From the NCBI GenBank assembly GCA_944326315.1, contig CALVDP010000002.1, positions 23,710 through 87,709 on the forward strand: a DNA stretch of 64,000 nt. Reading direction: 5' to 3'. Each line of letters begins with the position of its first letter. The first letter of the stretch is position 1. The position numbers and the translations under genes were made by a program. Source of the DNA: an uncultured Bacteroidales bacterium (GTDB lineage Bacteria; Bacteroidota; Bacteroidia; Bacteroidales; UBA932). Under the pieces are notes generated by a model. It was not told the origin of the DNA. It did no database searches and saw only the letters and a list, made by a program, of their open reading frames with translations. This document shows, in pieces, positions 35,942-45,995 of this stretch.

Positions 35942-37168
35942 ATGAACAAGGTTTTTCTGAAAAGGGGCAGGGAGGAATCTGTACTCCGCTTCCATCCGTG
36001 GATTTTTTCCGGAGCGATAGCTGAAGTGCAGGGTAATCCAGCCGAAGGTGATATAGTGGCTGTCTATTCCCACGATGGGACATTGCTTGCCTGCGGGCAT
36101 TGGCAGATAGGGTCGATAGCCGTGAGGATACTCAGCTTTGATTCCGATGTCCTGAGTCCAGGCTATTGGGAGACGATGCTGTCCCGGGCACTCGCGGTGA
36201 GGAAGGCTGCCGGACTGGCGGGTACTGAAGTCAGTGCCGGTGAGGACAATGCCGTTCATACCGGGACCGACTGCTACCGTCTTGTTCACGGTGAGGGGGA
36301 CAATCTCCCCGGGCTTGTGATAGACTGTTACGGCGGCGTCTGTGTGATGCAGGCGCATTCTGTCGGGATGTTCAGGGCGCGGAGACAGATAGCTGATGCA
36401 TTGCGGAAAGTCTATGGCGATGCCCTGGAGGCAATATATGACAAGAGTTCGGGGACAGTGCCGTTCAAGGCCGGGCTTGATCCTGTGGACGGATATCTTT
36501 ACAGGAAGGAGGGATTCTGCGATGACAGCAGGACTGTTTCAGAGAACGGGCACAAGTTCGTCGTGGACTGGACTTCGGGCCAGAAGACCGGATTTTTCCT
36601 GGACCAGAGGGAGAACAGGGCTCTTGTCGAGCGGTATGCTTACGGACGCAATGTCCTGAATCTGTTCTGCTATACCGGAGGCTTTTCTGTATATGCCCTG
36701 GCTGGCGGAGCTGCTTCGGTCGTCTCTGTGGACAGTTCCGCGAAGGCTATGGACCTGGTGGAGAAGAATGTCGCTCTCAACGGTTTCCGCTCTTCACTTC
36801 ATACCGGGCTGTGCTGCGATGCCATAGATTATCTGAAAGGGGCGGATGACGGGAAGTTCGATCTCATGATTGTGGATCCTCCGGCTTTCGCCAAACATCG
36901 CGGAGCCTTGAAAAATGCCTTGAGAGCATATCAGAGGCTGAATGCCGCTGCCATTTCAAAGGTTGCGCCAGGAGGTCTGGTTTTCACGTTCAGCTGCTCG
37001 CAGGTAGTGGACAAGGAGACATTCGCATTGACCGTGTTTTCCGCCGCTGCCCAGACAGGCCGAAGCGTCCGAATCCTTGACAGGCTGAACCAGCCCGCAG
37101 ATCATGCCGTGAACATTTATCATCCGGAAGGGGAGTATCTGAAGGGACTTCTGCTGTATGTGGAGTAA
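35942..37168 (+). CDS. rlmI: RlmI-type rRNA cytosine-C5 methyltransferase
   Basis: SAM-dependent methyltransferase expected to make m5C in 23S rRNA. The 408 residues have an N-terminal PUA domain (VFLKRGREESVLRFHPWIFSGAI), a linker with DNLPGLVIDCYGG, and a Rossmann domain with VLNLFCYTGGFSVYALAGGA, VSVDSS, the catalytic motif MIVDPPAFAKH and FTFSCSQVV with the catalytic cysteine. Length fits the family. It is preceded by tandem and inverted repeats and followed by the tRNA-Cys gene. Confidence 0.92.
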   Translation: MNKVFLKRGREESVLRFHPWIFSGAIAEVQGNPAEGDIVAVYSHDGTLLACGHWQIGSIAVRILSFDSDVLSPGYWETMLSRALAVRKAAGLAGTEVSAGEDNAVHTGTDCYRLVHGEGDNLPGLVIDCYGGVCVMQAHSVGMFRARRQIADALRKVYGDALEAIYDKSSGTVPFKAGLDPVDGYLYRKEGFCDDSRTVSENGHKFVVDWTSGQKTGFFLDQRENRALVERYAYGRNVLNLFCYTGGFSVYALAGGAASVVSVDSSAKAMDLVEKNVALNGFRSSLHTGLCCDAIDYLKGADDGKFDLMIVDPPAFAKHRGALKNALRAYQRLNAAAISKVAPGGLVFTFSCSQVVDKETFALTVFSAAAQTGRSVRILDRLNQPADHAVNIYHPEGEYLKGLLLYVE

Positions 37169-37258
37169 CGGGTGGACGGTCTGGTGCCCGCGTACAGGCT
37201 TGTCTGTCCGTGGCAATGCCGCCGTTCCGTTGATTTTGTGTCTGAAGGGTAATTTAAT

Positions 37259-37289
37259 TTTGCAGATATGAAAAAATAAGCTATATTTG
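37259..37289 (+). promoter_or_regulatory. tRNA-Cys promoter
   Basis: TTTG (37259-37262), a 19-base spacer and TATATTTG (37282-37289), 25 bases before the tRNA. An exact Bacteroidota promoter. Confidence 0.85.
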
Positions 37290-37314
37290 CAGTCCTTTCT
37301 GACAAGACTGATAT

Positions 37315-37385
37315 GGTGCTATGGCCGAGTGGTTAGGCAATGGTCTGCAAAACCATGTACAGCAGTTCGATTCTGCTTGGCACCT
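37315..37385 (+). tRNA. tRNA-Cys (GCA)
   Basis: Acceptor arms GGTGCTA and TGGCACC pair, with U at the discriminator position as expected for cysteine. The anticodon stem ATGGT/ACCAT encloses loop CTGCAAA with anticodon GCA at 37347-37349; the T-arm is AGCAG-TTCGATT-CTGCT. The 3' CCA is not encoded. The D-arm is GCCGAGTGGTTAGGC. It has its own promoter and terminator. Confidence 0.95.
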
Positions 37386-37416
37386 CACATTTGAAATCGC
37401 GGCAGGCGAGACCTGC

Positions 37417-37451
37417 AAAATCCCGGTACCAATCGGTGCCGGGATTTTTTG
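37417..37451 (+). terminator. tRNA-Cys terminator
   Basis: AAAATCCCGGTACC (37417-37430) and GGTGCCGGGATTTT (37435-37448) pair with one G:U, loop AATC, then more T residues. Confidence 0.85.
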
Positions 37452-37578
37452 TGCCTTGTCGAGAACGTGCTCTCATAGCATTATTTTCATCATGTCCGCG
37501 ATTATCGCAGCAGTCTCATATATTTTCTCTATTTTTGCAGCCATCATGGCACGGGATCATGTGCCTTGTGGATATGGA

Positions 37579-39093
37579 ATGAGAAAGTTTATTGTTGCGA
37601 CACTCCTGTTTGCAGCCATTGATGCGGCTGCGGTGGCAGGAGACTATGACATTAAGTGGGATATTTCACTGTACGGGACCGGAGCTACCGCCAGATCGCT
37701 TCCGTTCTGGGCTGTCACTGGCAAGAACGGGATAATGCCGTCAACACATGGAGGCCTTGTGGTGGCAGATGCCGACTTCAGGTACGGGTCTGCTCCTGGT
37801 GTTAATGTATATGCGGGGGTGAAGCTTTCAGGTTCTGCGGTCCCGGCAGGAATGACGGATGTGTACGCCGCCCCGGCAATCCGTGGATATGCATCCTCTG
37901 CCATTCCAGGCACCAGGTCATCATGGAACGGCGCCATCGAGGAACTTTATGCCGGGTTAGGATGGAAAATGCTGCGCCTGGATCTCGGAATGATAGACAG
38001 GGAGACAGACTACAACGGGCTTTCTTTGACCGGAGGCAATATGCTGTGGTCAGGCAATGCCCGGAATGTCCCGGGGTACAATCTTCAGGTGAAGTACTTC
38101 GAGGTGCCGGGCACCAGGGGGATCTTTTCCATAAAGGCGAACTATGCCGACTACAGGTTCATTGACGACAGGTATGTGGACGGCGCGATGCTCCACAACA
38201 AGTCGCTGTATTTCAAGTTCCGGCTCCACAGAAGGGTATATCTGCAGCTCGGACTGGAGCAGTGGTCCATGTGGGGCGGCGTGTCTCCGCTGTACGGGGA
38301 GCAGCCCCATTCGTTCAAGGACTACCTGAGAGTGGTATGCGGCATGAGCGGAGGAAGCGATGCTTCCGCAAGTGACCAGATCAACGTCCTGGGGGACCAC
38401 AGGGGCAGGGAACTGATCCAGATAGACTGGAAGGCCGATGCTTTCACGCTGTCTTTCGCCCATGACATTCCTTTTGATGACGGGTCGGGGATGGGCTTCC
38501 AGAATTTCCCTGACGGGGTGAATACGCTCAATCTGTCGTTCAATGACAGGGACAGATGGGTGACGGATATCCTGTATGAATTCGTCTATACCAAATGGCA
38601 GTCAGGACCGCACCACGATACATCCACAGACCCGTCCAGGAAAGATGACGAATGGCATATCCTGGGAGGCAGGGACAATTATTTCAACAATTCGGAATAC
38701 CGGTCCGGGTGGACAAATTACGGAAGGACGATAGGGCTTCCGCTGTTCGTTCCCAAACCAGTCAATGAAGACGGTCTTGCCCTGGGAGTATGCAACAACA
38801 GGGTCGTGGCCCATCACATGGGGATAGGCGGCAAGTTCGCTCACAGGATACCGTACCGGTTCAAGGCTACGTATTCCAGAAACTACGGGCAGTATACCCA
38901 GAGCCTTGACCTTTTTAATTCCTCGCCATACCAGCTTTCCTTCGCACTTGAGGTGGATGTCCCGAAGCTCTTCCGGAAAATCCCTCTGTCCCTTTCTGTT
39001 GGTGCCTATGGCGATGCCGGAGAGTTGTACGAAGATAATTTCGGCCTGACGCTGCGTCTGACATATTCCGGAGAATGGAATTTGCATAGATAG
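37579..39093 (+). CDS. Wzi-family capsule assembly protein
   Basis: A 504-residue outer-membrane beta-barrel protein of the capsule assembly Wzi family, which in E. coli holds capsule polysaccharide at the cell surface. A signal peptide (MRKFIVATLLFAAIDAAAVAG) is followed by alternating amphipathic strands. Wzi-like features include LGMIDRETDYNGLSLTGGNMLWSGNARNVPGY, LHNKSLYFKFRLHRRVYLQLGLEQW and the GGRDNYFNNSEYRSGWTNYGRTIGLPLF stretch. The frame is open upstream through the tRNA, so the start at 37579 was chosen by the signal peptide. Two sugar-nucleotide genes follow. Confidence 0.88.
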   Translation: MRKFIVATLLFAAIDAAAVAGDYDIKWDISLYGTGATARSLPFWAVTGKNGIMPSTHGGLVVADADFRYGSAPGVNVYAGVKLSGSAVPAGMTDVYAAPAIRGYASSAIPGTRSSWNGAIEELYAGLGWKMLRLDLGMIDRETDYNGLSLTGGNMLWSGNARNVPGYNLQVKYFEVPGTRGIFSIKANYADYRFIDDRYVDGAMLHNKSLYFKFRLHRRVYLQLGLEQWSMWGGVSPLYGEQPHSFKDYLRVVCGMSGGSDASASDQINVLGDHRGRELIQIDWKADAFTLSFAHDIPFDDGSGMGFQNFPDGVNTLNLSFNDRDRWVTDILYEFVYTKWQSGPHHDTSTDPSRKDDEWHILGGRDNYFNNSEYRSGWTNYGRTIGLPLFVPKPVNEDGLALGVCNNRVVAHHMGIGGKFAHRIPYRFKATYSRNYGQYTQSLDLFNSSPYQLSFALEVDVPKLFRKIPLSLSVGAYGDAGELYEDNFGLTLRLTYSGEWNLHR

Positions 39094-39119
39094 GTCTCCG
39101 TCTTAAACATGTGAGGAAA

Positions 39120-40181
39120 ATGAGAGTATTGGTGACAGGCGCCGCCGGCTTCATCGGGGCAAGTCTTGTACGCACGCTTCTGCACCGTATGCAGGATGTG
39201 GAAATACTGGGTATGGACAACATGAACGAGTACTATGATCCTGCCCTGAAAGAGTACAGGCTGGCAGGTATATCAGAGGCGGCGGCCGGAGCAATGCCGT
39301 CAGCCTGGAAGTTCGTCCGTGGAGATATTGCGGACAAGGATCTCGTGGACAGGCTGTTCCGGGAATTCATGCCGGAGATTGTGGTCAACCTTGCGGCCCA
39401 GGCAGGAGTGAGATACAGCATATCGCATCCGGATTCGTACATTACTTCCAATATCATAGGCTTCTACAATATCCTTGAAGCATGCAGGCACTCTTATGAC
39501 GGCGGCCGTCCGGGAGTGGGGCATCTGGTATACGCTTCAAGTTCTTCGGTGTACGGCAAAGGACAGAAAGTTCCTTATTCGACGGAGGACATGACCGACA
39601 GTCCCGTATCCCTTTATGCAGCCACCAAGAAAAGCGATGAACTGCTTGCCTATGCCTATTCCAGACTCTATGACATACCGGCTACGGGATTGAGGTTCTT
39701 CACTGTCTACGGCCCGGCCGGGCGCCCTGACATGGCTTACTTCAGCTTTACCGACAGACTTCGTGCCGGCAGGAAGATCCAGATATACAACTATGGCAGA
39801 TGCATGCGGGATTTCACATATATTGACGATATCGTTGAGGGTATCATCCGGGTGATGTCAAGGCCTCCGGTACGCATGACCGGTGATGACGGACTGCCTG
39901 TCCCGCCATGCAGGGTATATAATATAGGCAAGGGCAGGCCCGAAAACCTGCTTGATTTCGTGGATATACTGTATCAGGAACTGGTCCGTGCAGGCGTTCT
40001 TCCCGGAGGTGGTGTCCTGCAGGACATGATGGAGCTTGTTCCCATGCAGCCCGGAGATGTGCCTGTGACATTCGCCGACACGTCCGCCCTGGCACGGGAT
40101 TTTCAATATACGCCCGACACCGGTCTGAGGGATGGCCTCGGGAAATTTGCCGGATGGTACAAGGAGTTTTACAGGATTTGA
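39120..40181 (+). CDS. NAD-dependent UDP-sugar epimerase (UDP-glucuronate 4-epimerase-like)
   Basis: Short-chain dehydrogenase-type epimerase of 353 residues. It has the Rossmann motif [52 protein letters not shown], the active site [15 protein letters not shown] and Y-x3-K in [16 protein letters not shown], and the C-terminal RPENLLDFV. The combination best fits UDP-glucuronate 4-epimerases that make UDP-galacturonate. The ATG at 39120 is preferred to the GTG at 39111 because GAGG lies just ahead. It is 4 bases from the dehydrogenase gene, which would supply its substrate UDP-glucuronate. Confidence 0.9.
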   Translation: MRVLVTGAAGFIGASLVRTLLHRMQDVEILGMDNMNEYYDPALKEYRLAGISEAAAGAMPSAWKFVRGDIADKDLVDRLFREFMPEIVVNLAAQAGVRYSISHPDSYITSNIIGFYNILEACRHSYDGGRPGVGHLVYASSSSVYGKGQKVPYSTEDMTDSPVSLYAATKKSDELLAYAYSRLYDIPATGLRFFTVYGPAGRPDMAYFSFTDRLRAGRKIQIYNYGRCMRDFTYIDDIVEGIIRVMSRPPVRMTGDDGLPVPPCRVYNIGKGRPENLLDFVDILYQELVRAGVLPGGGVLQDMMELVPMQPGDVPVTFADTSALARDFQYTPDTGLRDGLGKFAGWYKEFYRI

Positions 40182-40185
40182 GATT

Positions 40186-41505
40186 ATGGACGAGAAGATA
40201 GCGGTAGCAGGTACAGGTTATGTCGGAATGTCTGTGGCCACATTGCTTTCACAGCGCAACAGGGTGGTGGCAGTGGATGTCATTCCGGAGAAGGTCGATA
40301 TGATAAACAGGAGGAAGTCCCCTGTCCAGGACGACTATATAGAACAATATCTGTCGGAAAAGGATCTTGACCTTACGGCGACTCTTGACGGGGCCGCGGC
40401 ATACAGGGATGCTTCATGGGTAGTCGTGGCGACTCCGACAAATTACGACAGCAAAAGGAACTTCTTCGACACGAGCCATGTCGAGGAAGTGATAGATATG
40501 GTGCTCTCGGTCAATCCTGACGCTACGATTGTCATCAAAAGCACGATTCCGGTAGGGTATTGCCGGAGTCTCTATGTCAGATATGAGGAGAAGTTCCGCA
40601 CTCTTCCGGAGCTGGCGGGCAAGAAGTTCAACCTGCTGTTTTCTCCGGAATTCCTGAGGGAAAGCAAGGCCTTGTATGACAATCTGTATCCGTCAAGGAT
40701 AATTGTAGGGTATCCTGAGCCGAAGACGGGGACAGATGCAGAGAAGAAGGCCATCTGTTCTGTCGCGGGGGCGGGGCTTGAAGAAAAGGCGAGACGCTTT
40801 GCCTCCATGCTCGGCGAATGTGCCCTGAAGCCTGACATCCCTGTGCTTTTCATGGATCTTAAGGAGGCTGAGGCGGTCAAGCTGTTCGCCAATACATACC
40901 TTGCCCTGAGGGTCTCTTATTTCAACGAGCTGGATACTTATGCCGAGATCAAGGGCCTCAATACCAGGAATATCATAGATGGTGTATGCCTTGACCCGAG
41001 GATCGGCAGCCATTACAACAATCCGTCTTTCGGCTATGGAGGGTATTGTCTGCCGAAGGATACCAAGCAGCTTCTGGCAAATTACAAGGATGTCCCTGAG
41101 AATCTGATAGAGGCCATAGTGGAGAGCAACAGGACACGGAAGGACTTTATTGCTGACAGGGTGCTTGAAAAGGCAGGCTACTATACTGCCGGCAGCATGT
41201 GGAACAGGAACAAGGAGCATCCGGTGACTATCGGGGTGTTCCGTCTGACCATGAAGTCCAATTCCGACAATTTCAGGCAGAGTTCCATACAGGGGGTGAT
41301 GAAACGCATCAAGGCCAAGGGTGCTACTGTCATTGTCTACGAACCTGCACTGGAGGCCGGGACTACATTTTTCGGCAGCGAGGTGGTGAATGATCTCGAC
41401 CGCTTCAAGGCAATGAGTGACTGTATCATAGCCAACAGGTATGACGCGGTACTCGATGACGTGTCAGAGAAAGTCTATACAAGGGACATCTTCCGGCGCG
41501 ACTGA
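40186..41505 (+). CDS. UDP-glucose/GDP-mannose dehydrogenase family enzyme
   Basis: Oxidises a nucleotide sugar to the uronate, most likely UDP-glucose to UDP-glucuronate. The 439 residues have the N-terminal NAD site [19 protein letters not shown], the central ESNRT and [19 protein letters not shown] region, the catalytic cysteine in [19 protein letters not shown], and the C-terminal substrate domain ([19 protein letters not shown]). Because the frame runs on upstream, the start is set at the ATG 4 bases after the epimerase stop. The pair with the epimerase suggests production of UDP-galacturonate for capsule or LPS. Confidence 0.92.
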   Translation: MDEKIAVAGTGYVGMSVATLLSQRNRVVAVDVIPEKVDMINRRKSPVQDDYIEQYLSEKDLDLTATLDGAAAYRDASWVVVATPTNYDSKRNFFDTSHVEEVIDMVLSVNPDATIVIKSTIPVGYCRSLYVRYEEKFRTLPELAGKKFNLLFSPEFLRESKALYDNLYPSRIIVGYPEPKTGTDAEKKAICSVAGAGLEEKARRFASMLGECALKPDIPVLFMDLKEAEAVKLFANTYLALRVSYFNELDTYAEIKGLNTRNIIDGVCLDPRIGSHYNNPSFGYGGYCLPKDTKQLLANYKDVPENLIEAIVESNRTRKDFIADRVLEKAGYYTAGSMWNRNKEHPVTIGVFRLTMKSNSDNFRQSSIQGVMKRIKAKGATVIVYEPALEAGTTFFGSEVVNDLDRFKAMSDCIIANRYDAVLDDVSEKVYTRDIFRRD

Positions 41506-41511
41506 CAGTCC

Positions 41512-42351
41512 TTATATTATGTAGGCTATTTCCTTGAAGCCGAATTCCCTGATCCTGCCGTCAGCAAGGCGGATCCGGAGCATGCCGCTGTCGGAGACCC
41601 CGCAGATGGTGCCCCTGAAGATTTTCCCGCTGTCGCCGCCCTTGATGTTTCCTGTCATGAGCGGATTGGCCGGAAGATATGCCGGCCTGTCGCATAAATT
41701 TATGAAAAGGGATTCTTTCCCGGCTCTGTAAAGTTTTGATTCATATTGCTTCATAAGTGCATCTCCGGGTGCGTGCAGCATATTGAGGCAGTCTTTGAAT
41801 ATTAAGGTGAATTCTTCCAGAAGTGTTTCAAGGCAGTATCTTTTCCCGGAAATCAAGGACATTGACACCGGATTTGGCAGGTCTTCCGGGAATACCGTCT
41901 GGTTAACATTCAGGCCGATTCCTATGACGGATGTGTTGACGAAGGTTCCGCACAGTGAGTTCTCTACCAGCATCCCTGATATTTTCCTGTCTCCGCAGTA
42001 GATGTCGTTTGGCCATTTGACCATGGCTTCTATCCCGTGCCGTTCCAGGAAAATGCACTGTGCCGCCGTGGCTATCTGTGATATGCGGAACTGGGATGCG
42101 GCTGGAAGTGTCCCGGGGAGTCTGTCTTTCGGGTCCTGCTGGCCGGGTGTCCTGAAGCGTAGAAATATGCTGAATGTGAGGTTTTCTCCGCGCGAGGCTT
42201 TCCATACGTTACCGCGCTGTCCTCTTCCTGCGGTCTGGTATCTTGCCGCAAGTACGGTCATGCAGCCGAGGCTTTCTGAAATTCTCGCTGCTTCGGTGTT
42301 GGTGGAATCCAGTTCGTCATACCATCTTATGTCAAGGTCGATGTTTTCCAT
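41512..42351 (-). CDS. birA: Biotin-[acetyl-CoA-carboxylase] ligase
   Basis: Attaches biotin to carboxyl carrier proteins. The 279 residues contain the ligase core: DELDSTNTEA, AARYQTAGRGQRGNVWKASRGENLTFSIFLRF and VKWPNDIYCGDRKISGMLVENS with the catalytic lysine. There is no N-terminal DNA-binding domain, so it is not an E. coli-type repressor. The frame is open upstream across the promoter-bearing repeats; the true start is set at 42351, where MENIDLDIRWYDELDSTN begins. It is divergent from rsfS, with the repeats in between. Confidence 0.93.
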   Translation of the reverse strand: MENIDLDIRWYDELDSTNTEAARISESLGCMTVLAARYQTAGRGQRGNVWKASRGENLTFSIFLRFRTPGQQDPKDRLPGTLPAASQFRISQIATAAQCIFLERHGIEAMVKWPNDIYCGDRKISGMLVENSLCGTFVNTSVIGIGLNVNQTVFPEDLPNPVSMSLISGKRYCLETLLEEFTLIFKDCLNMLHAPGDALMKQYESKLYRAGKESLFINLCDRPAYLPANPLMTGNIKGGDSGKIFRGTICGVSDSGMLRIRLADGRIREFGFKEIAYII

Positions 42352-42409
42352 TGGTGCAGATTTTGAATATTTCCGCCGCCATGCGGAAGAAGTGGTTGAG
42401 TGTGACCGC

Positions 42410-42612
42410 CACATATCCGGTGGCGCCTCCTTTGGCAAGCTCTCGGCTTCTGTGATATTTGACCTGCGGTCACATATCCGGTGGCGCCTCGGGGAATGCT
42501 CTCGGCTTCTGTGATATTTGGCCTGCGGCCACATATCCGGTGGCGCCTCGGCAATGCAAATCAAACAAGTTTGTTTGCATTGCTCTCGGCTTCTGTGTAT
42601 ATTTGCCCTCTG
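42410..42612 (+). repeat. Promoter-bearing repeat, three units, between birA and rsfS
   Basis: Three tandem units (42410-42470, 42471-42529, 42530-42612) share CACATATCCGGTGGCGCCTC, GCTCTCGGCTTCTGTG and ATATTTG. The first two are about 60 bp. The last is longer because of a palindrome (42551-42583, GCAATGCAAA arms) that holds the -33 box. The same design lies in front of surE at 17381-17510. CGCCAC and GTGGCG in each unit can also pair. Only the last unit has a perfect TATATTTG. Confidence 0.85.
42574..42605 (+). promoter_or_regulatory. rsfS promoter inside a repeat unit
   Basis: TTTG (42574-42577), a 20-base spacer and TATATTTG (42598-42605), 34 bases before the rsfS ATG. The spacer is almost identical to that of the surE promoter. 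Confidence 0.82.
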
Positions 42613-42639
42613 GATTGTAAAATTAATATAAAATATCGG

Positions 42640-43008
42640 ATGAACAATAACGAAATCGGGGTCATTGCTGATGCGATGCTGGAAAAGAAAGGAATAGATG
42701 TAGTGTCGCTTGACCTGAGAGAAATAGGGACAGCCATTTCGGACTATTTCATAGTGTGTAATGCGGATTCCACCACAAATGTGAATGCCATAGCCGATAA
42801 TGTCGAGGACAGGATGATAGAGAAATGCGGGAGGAAGGTACTCCGTTCGCAGGGGAAAGAGAATTCATTCTGGATAATCCTTGACTACGGTGATATTGTC
42901 GTGCATATCTTCCAGACAGAATATCGCCAGTTCTACAGGCTGGAATCGCTGTGGGCGGATGCCGTGAGGACTGAGTATAATGACGATGCGCAACAGGAGA
43001 ACGCATAA
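42640..43008 (+). CDS. rsfS: Ribosomal silencing factor RsfS
   Basis: Binds ribosomal protein L14 and blocks subunit joining when nutrients are short. The 122 residues match the family: IADAMLEKKGIDVVSLDLREI, SDYFIVCNADSTTNVNAIADNV, LRSQGKENSFWIILDYGDIVVHIFQTEYRQFYRLESLWADA. The start at 42640 is set by family length and by the repeat-borne promoter upstream, although the frame is open further. First gene of the rsfS-ftsH-cdsA-psd-CNNM series. Confidence 0.93.
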   Translation: MNNNEIGVIADAMLEKKGIDVVSLDLREIGTAISDYFIVCNADSTTNVNAIADNVEDRMIEKCGRKVLRSQGKENSFWIILDYGDIVVHIFQTEYRQFYRLESLWADAVRTEYNDDAQQENA

Positions 43009-43025
43009 GGCTTCTGACAACTTCA

Positions 43026-45092
43026 ATGGCAATGGACAACAACAGCAACAATAAGGGGAGCAATCCCAGGAAAACAATAAACTTCAAGTTCAATTTTTCC
43101 TGGATCTACATGATACTCATGTTTGTTATCGTGTGGATGTTTTTCAACCAGGGAGGTTCCAATCCCCAGAAAATAGAATGGGAGGATGTCAAACAGCAGA
43201 TTCTGGCCGGTGACGTGAAAGAAATCGCCTTTGTCAGGAACGATTTCGAGGGAAAGGTCACCATCCGTCCGGAGAAACTGGAAAAATATGCCGACAAGTT
43301 CGGGGGCAATATCCCGACAAAGTCACCTCACTTCATATTCCTGGTGTCATCAAGCTTCAATCCCGAGGAGACTTTCGGGATGCTTAACGATTCCCTTCCG
43401 GAGGAATCGCGCTTCAAGCTTGTCATGGAGAACAACAACAAGGTATGGGGCTCGGTCATCGAATGGCTTATTTTCCCGCTGCTTCTTATCCTGATGTGGG
43501 TATTCATGTTCAGGGGAATTAACAGGAATGCCGGTGCCGGCGGTGCCGGGGGCATATTCAATGTCGGGCGGTCTACGGGCAAACTTGCCGAGAAAAACAG
43601 CATTACGGTGACTTTCAAGGATGTGGCCGGACTGTACGGCGCCAAGGAAGAGGTGATGGAGATAGTGGACTTCCTCAAGAACCCCAAGAAATATACAGCG
43701 CTCGGCGGAAAAATCCCCAAGGGTGCATTGCTGGTAGGGCCTCCGGGTACCGGAAAGACCTTGCTTGCCAAGGCAGTGGCCGGTGAAGCCAACGTGCCTT
43801 TCTTCTCGATATCCGGTTCGGACTTCGTGGAGATGTTCGTGGGTGTCGGTGCCTCCAGGGTGAGGGACCTGTTCCGTCAGGCCAAGGAGAAGGCACCTTG
43901 CATTGTTTTTATAGACGAGATCGATGCAGTGGGGCGGGCAAGAAGCAAGAATGTCGGCTTCTCTTCCAATGACGAGAGGGAGAATACGCTGAACCAGCTT
44001 CTTACGGAGATGGACGGCTTCGATTCGAACTCCGGAGTCATCATCCTTGCGGCTACCAACAGGGCTGATATCCTGGACAAGGCATTGCTCAGGGCAGGGC
44101 GTTTTGACAGACAGATACATGTCGACCTTCCTGACCTGAAGGAGCGTATTGAGATATTCAAGGTGCATCTCAAAGGACTTGTCCTGGCTCCTGATTTCGA
44201 TGTGGAGTTTCTGGCCAAGCATACACCGGGCTTCTCCGGTGCGGATATCGCGAATGTCTGCAACGAGGCTGCGCTTACTGCAGCAAGAAAGAACAAGAAA
44301 GAGATCGACAAACAGGATTTCCTTGATGCTGTCGACAGGATTATCGGTGGACTTGAACGGAAGAACAAGATCATCACGCCTGAAGAGAAGAAGTCTATCG
44401 CCCATCACGAGGCCGGACATGCCACTGTAAGCTGGCTGCTTCCGAATGCGAGCCCGCTGTTCAAGGTGACGATAGTCCCGAGAGGACAGGCCCTCGGAGC
44501 TGCGTGGTATCTGCCAGAGGAAAGACAGCTTGAAACACGTGAGCAGATGCTGGACCAGATGTGTTCACTGATCGGCGGAAGGGTGGCGGAGGAAATCGTG
44601 AACGGACAGCCGTCCACCGGTGCTCTCAATGACCTTGAGAGACTTACCAAGTCGGCTTATGCCATGGTAGTGTATTACGGCATGAGCGACAGGATAGGCA
44701 CCGTGTCGTATTATGATTCCACTGGTTCGCGCGGCTATGAACTCGGCAAGCCGTACAGCGAGAAGACTGCCGAACTGATAGACGAGGAGGTCAAGTCCCT
44801 CATAAACAAGATCCATGACAGGACGTACGGCATACTTATGGACAACAAGGAGAAATTCCTTGAACTGGCAGCGCTTCTCCTTGAGAAGGAGGTGATCTTC
44901 GCCGATGACATGGAGAGGATATTCGGTCCGAGGGCGGATGCGTCCGCATCACAGTCAGAGGACGGAAAAACTGCTGAGGGTGCCGTGATTGCCGGCGGTG
45001 CGGACGATACTGCTGAAGCAGAAGAGAATGCCGATACCGCGGCGGGCGACACTGAGGACATGGACGGACAGAAAGACATCAAACAAGCCTGA
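43026..45092 (+). CDS. ftsH: ATP-dependent zinc metalloprotease FtsH
   Basis: Membrane-anchored AAA+ protease for quality control of membrane and regulatory proteins. The 688 residues comprise two spans (about 21-41 and 140-165) flanking a periplasmic domain, the AAA module (Walker [14 protein letters not shown], Walker [15 protein letters not shown], the arginine finger region [20 protein letters not shown]), and the peptidase domain with the zinc site [11 protein letters not shown]. The C-terminal 60 residues are acidic and of low complexity. The ATG lies 17 bases after rsfS; a second ATG two codons on is also possible. Confidence 0.97.
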   Translation: MAMDNNSNNKGSNPRKTINFKFNFSWIYMILMFVIVWMFFNQGGSNPQKIEWEDVKQQILAGDVKEIAFVRNDFEGKVTIRPEKLEKYADKFGGNIPTKSPHFIFLVSSSFNPEETFGMLNDSLPEESRFKLVMENNNKVWGSVIEWLIFPLLLILMWVFMFRGINRNAGAGGAGGIFNVGRSTGKLAEKNSITVTFKDVAGLYGAKEEVMEIVDFLKNPKKYTALGGKIPKGALLVGPPGTGKTLLAKAVAGEANVPFFSISGSDFVEMFVGVGASRVRDLFRQAKEKAPCIVFIDEIDAVGRARSKNVGFSSNDERENTLNQLLTEMDGFDSNSGVIILAATNRADILDKALLRAGRFDRQIHVDLPDLKERIEIFKVHLKGLVLAPDFDVEFLAKHTPGFSGADIANVCNEAALTAARKNKKEIDKQDFLDAVDRIIGGLERKNKIITPEEKKSIAHHEAGHATVSWLLPNASPLFKVTIVPRGQALGAAWYLPEERQLETREQMLDQMCSLIGGRVAEEIVNGQPSTGALNDLERLTKSAYAMVVYYGMSDRIGTVSYYDSTGSRGYELGKPYSEKTAELIDEEVKSLINKIHDRTYGILMDNKEKFLELAALLLEKEVIFADDMERIFGPRADASASQSEDGKTAEGAVIAGGADDTAEAEENADTAAGDTEDMDGQKDIKQA

Positions 45093-45099
45093 AGGTGTC

Positions 45100-45930
45100 A
45101 TGAAGAATTTACTGATCAGAACATTGACCGGCGCAGGGTTCGTCTGCGTGGTGATAGCGTGCCTGTTATTGGGCAAGTACAGTTTCTGTGTCTTGATGAC
45201 AGGACTGATGGCAGTCATGATGATTGAGTTCTACAGGATGACCATGAGAGGGGAGTATGTGTTCTCCCAGGTGCTTTCCGTGCTGGCTGCGATAGTGATG
45301 TTCGTGCTTACCTACCTGTATATGGGCTTCAACTTCCCGGGCAGGCTTGTCATACTTGCTATCATACCTGTCTTCCTGATAATGATCAATTCATTGTATG
45401 TCAAGGACAAGACTGATTTCGGAAAATTTGCCAACCTGTATACGGCCCTGCTTTATATTGCAGTTCCCATGGCCATGACCAATTTCGCGGCATTCGGTCA
45501 TTCGGGTGTATATGGCTGGACACTTCTGTTGAGTTTCTTCATAATAGTCTGGGTATCGGATATCGGCGGGTATCTTTTCGGTATGACCATCGGCCAGAAA
45601 TTCGGCAAGAAGCTTTTCCCTGAGGTCTCCCCGAAGAAGTCATGGGCAGGATTCTGGGGCGGACTCGTGCTCGCTGTCCTGGCCGGAGTGGTGTTGCATT
45701 ACGCAGGTATGCTGAAATATCCGCTGATACACTGCGTCATCCTTTCGATACTGATGAATGTGTCCGGCGTGTACGGTGACCTGATAGAATCTCAGTGGAA
45801 GAGATATTATGCCGTGAAGGATGCCGGTACTATCATGCCGGGGCACGGCGGAATCCTCGACAGGATGGACAGTGCGCTTATTGCCCTGCCTGTCGGTACG
45901 ATTTATCTTATGGTTCTTAATATTTTGTGA
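45100..45930 (+). CDS. cdsA: Phosphatidate cytidylyltransferase
   Basis: Makes CDP-diacylglycerol, the precursor of all phospholipids. The 276 residues have about seven membrane spans and the family's C-terminal signature SGVYGDLIESQWKRYYAVKDAGTIMPGHGGILDRMDS with its conserved aspartates and lysine. The start at 45100 is preceded by GAAGG and lies 7 bases after the ftsH stop. The product feeds pssA (24.6 kb) and thus psd, the next gene here. Confidence 0.94.
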   Translation: MKNLLIRTLTGAGFVCVVIACLLLGKYSFCVLMTGLMAVMMIEFYRMTMRGEYVFSQVLSVLAAIVMFVLTYLYMGFNFPGRLVILAIIPVFLIMINSLYVKDKTDFGKFANLYTALLYIAVPMAMTNFAAFGHSGVYGWTLLLSFFIIVWVSDIGGYLFGMTIGQKFGKKLFPEVSPKKSWAGFWGGLVLAVLAGVVLHYAGMLKYPLIHCVILSILMNVSGVYGDLIESQWKRYYAVKDAGTIMPGHGGILDRMDSALIALPVGTIYLMVLNIL

Positions 45931-45968
45931 CAATCCAAGATTATTTCATTGATTGCATAAAATTTCGT

Positions 45969-45976
45969 AACTTTGT
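45969..45976 (+). promoter_or_regulatory. -7 box before psd
   Basis: TAACTTTG, with TTTC 20 bases upstream in the -33 position. It suggests that psd has an internal promoter in addition to read-through from cdsA. Confidence 0.45.
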
Positions 45977-45995
45977 CAGTTGATAGTTTTTGCTC

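Noticed and set aside
37321-37578. Upstream extension of the Wzi frame from within the tRNA
   Set aside because: It passes through tRNA-Cys and its terminator; a good signal peptide starts at 37579.
42352-42564. N-terminal extension of BirA as a DNA-binding or repeat domain
   Set aside because: It translates the promoter-bearing repeats and gives repetitive arginine-rich sequence with no helix-turn-helix; the ligase starts at 42351.
42410-42612. Repeats considered as a CRISPR array
   Set aside because: There are only three units, of about 60-80 bp, without unique spacers of constant length; the differences lie within the units, and no cas genes are near.
43350-44420. 356-codon minus-strand frame inside ftsH
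   Set aside because: Complement of the conserved AAA and protease domains; no coding features of its own.
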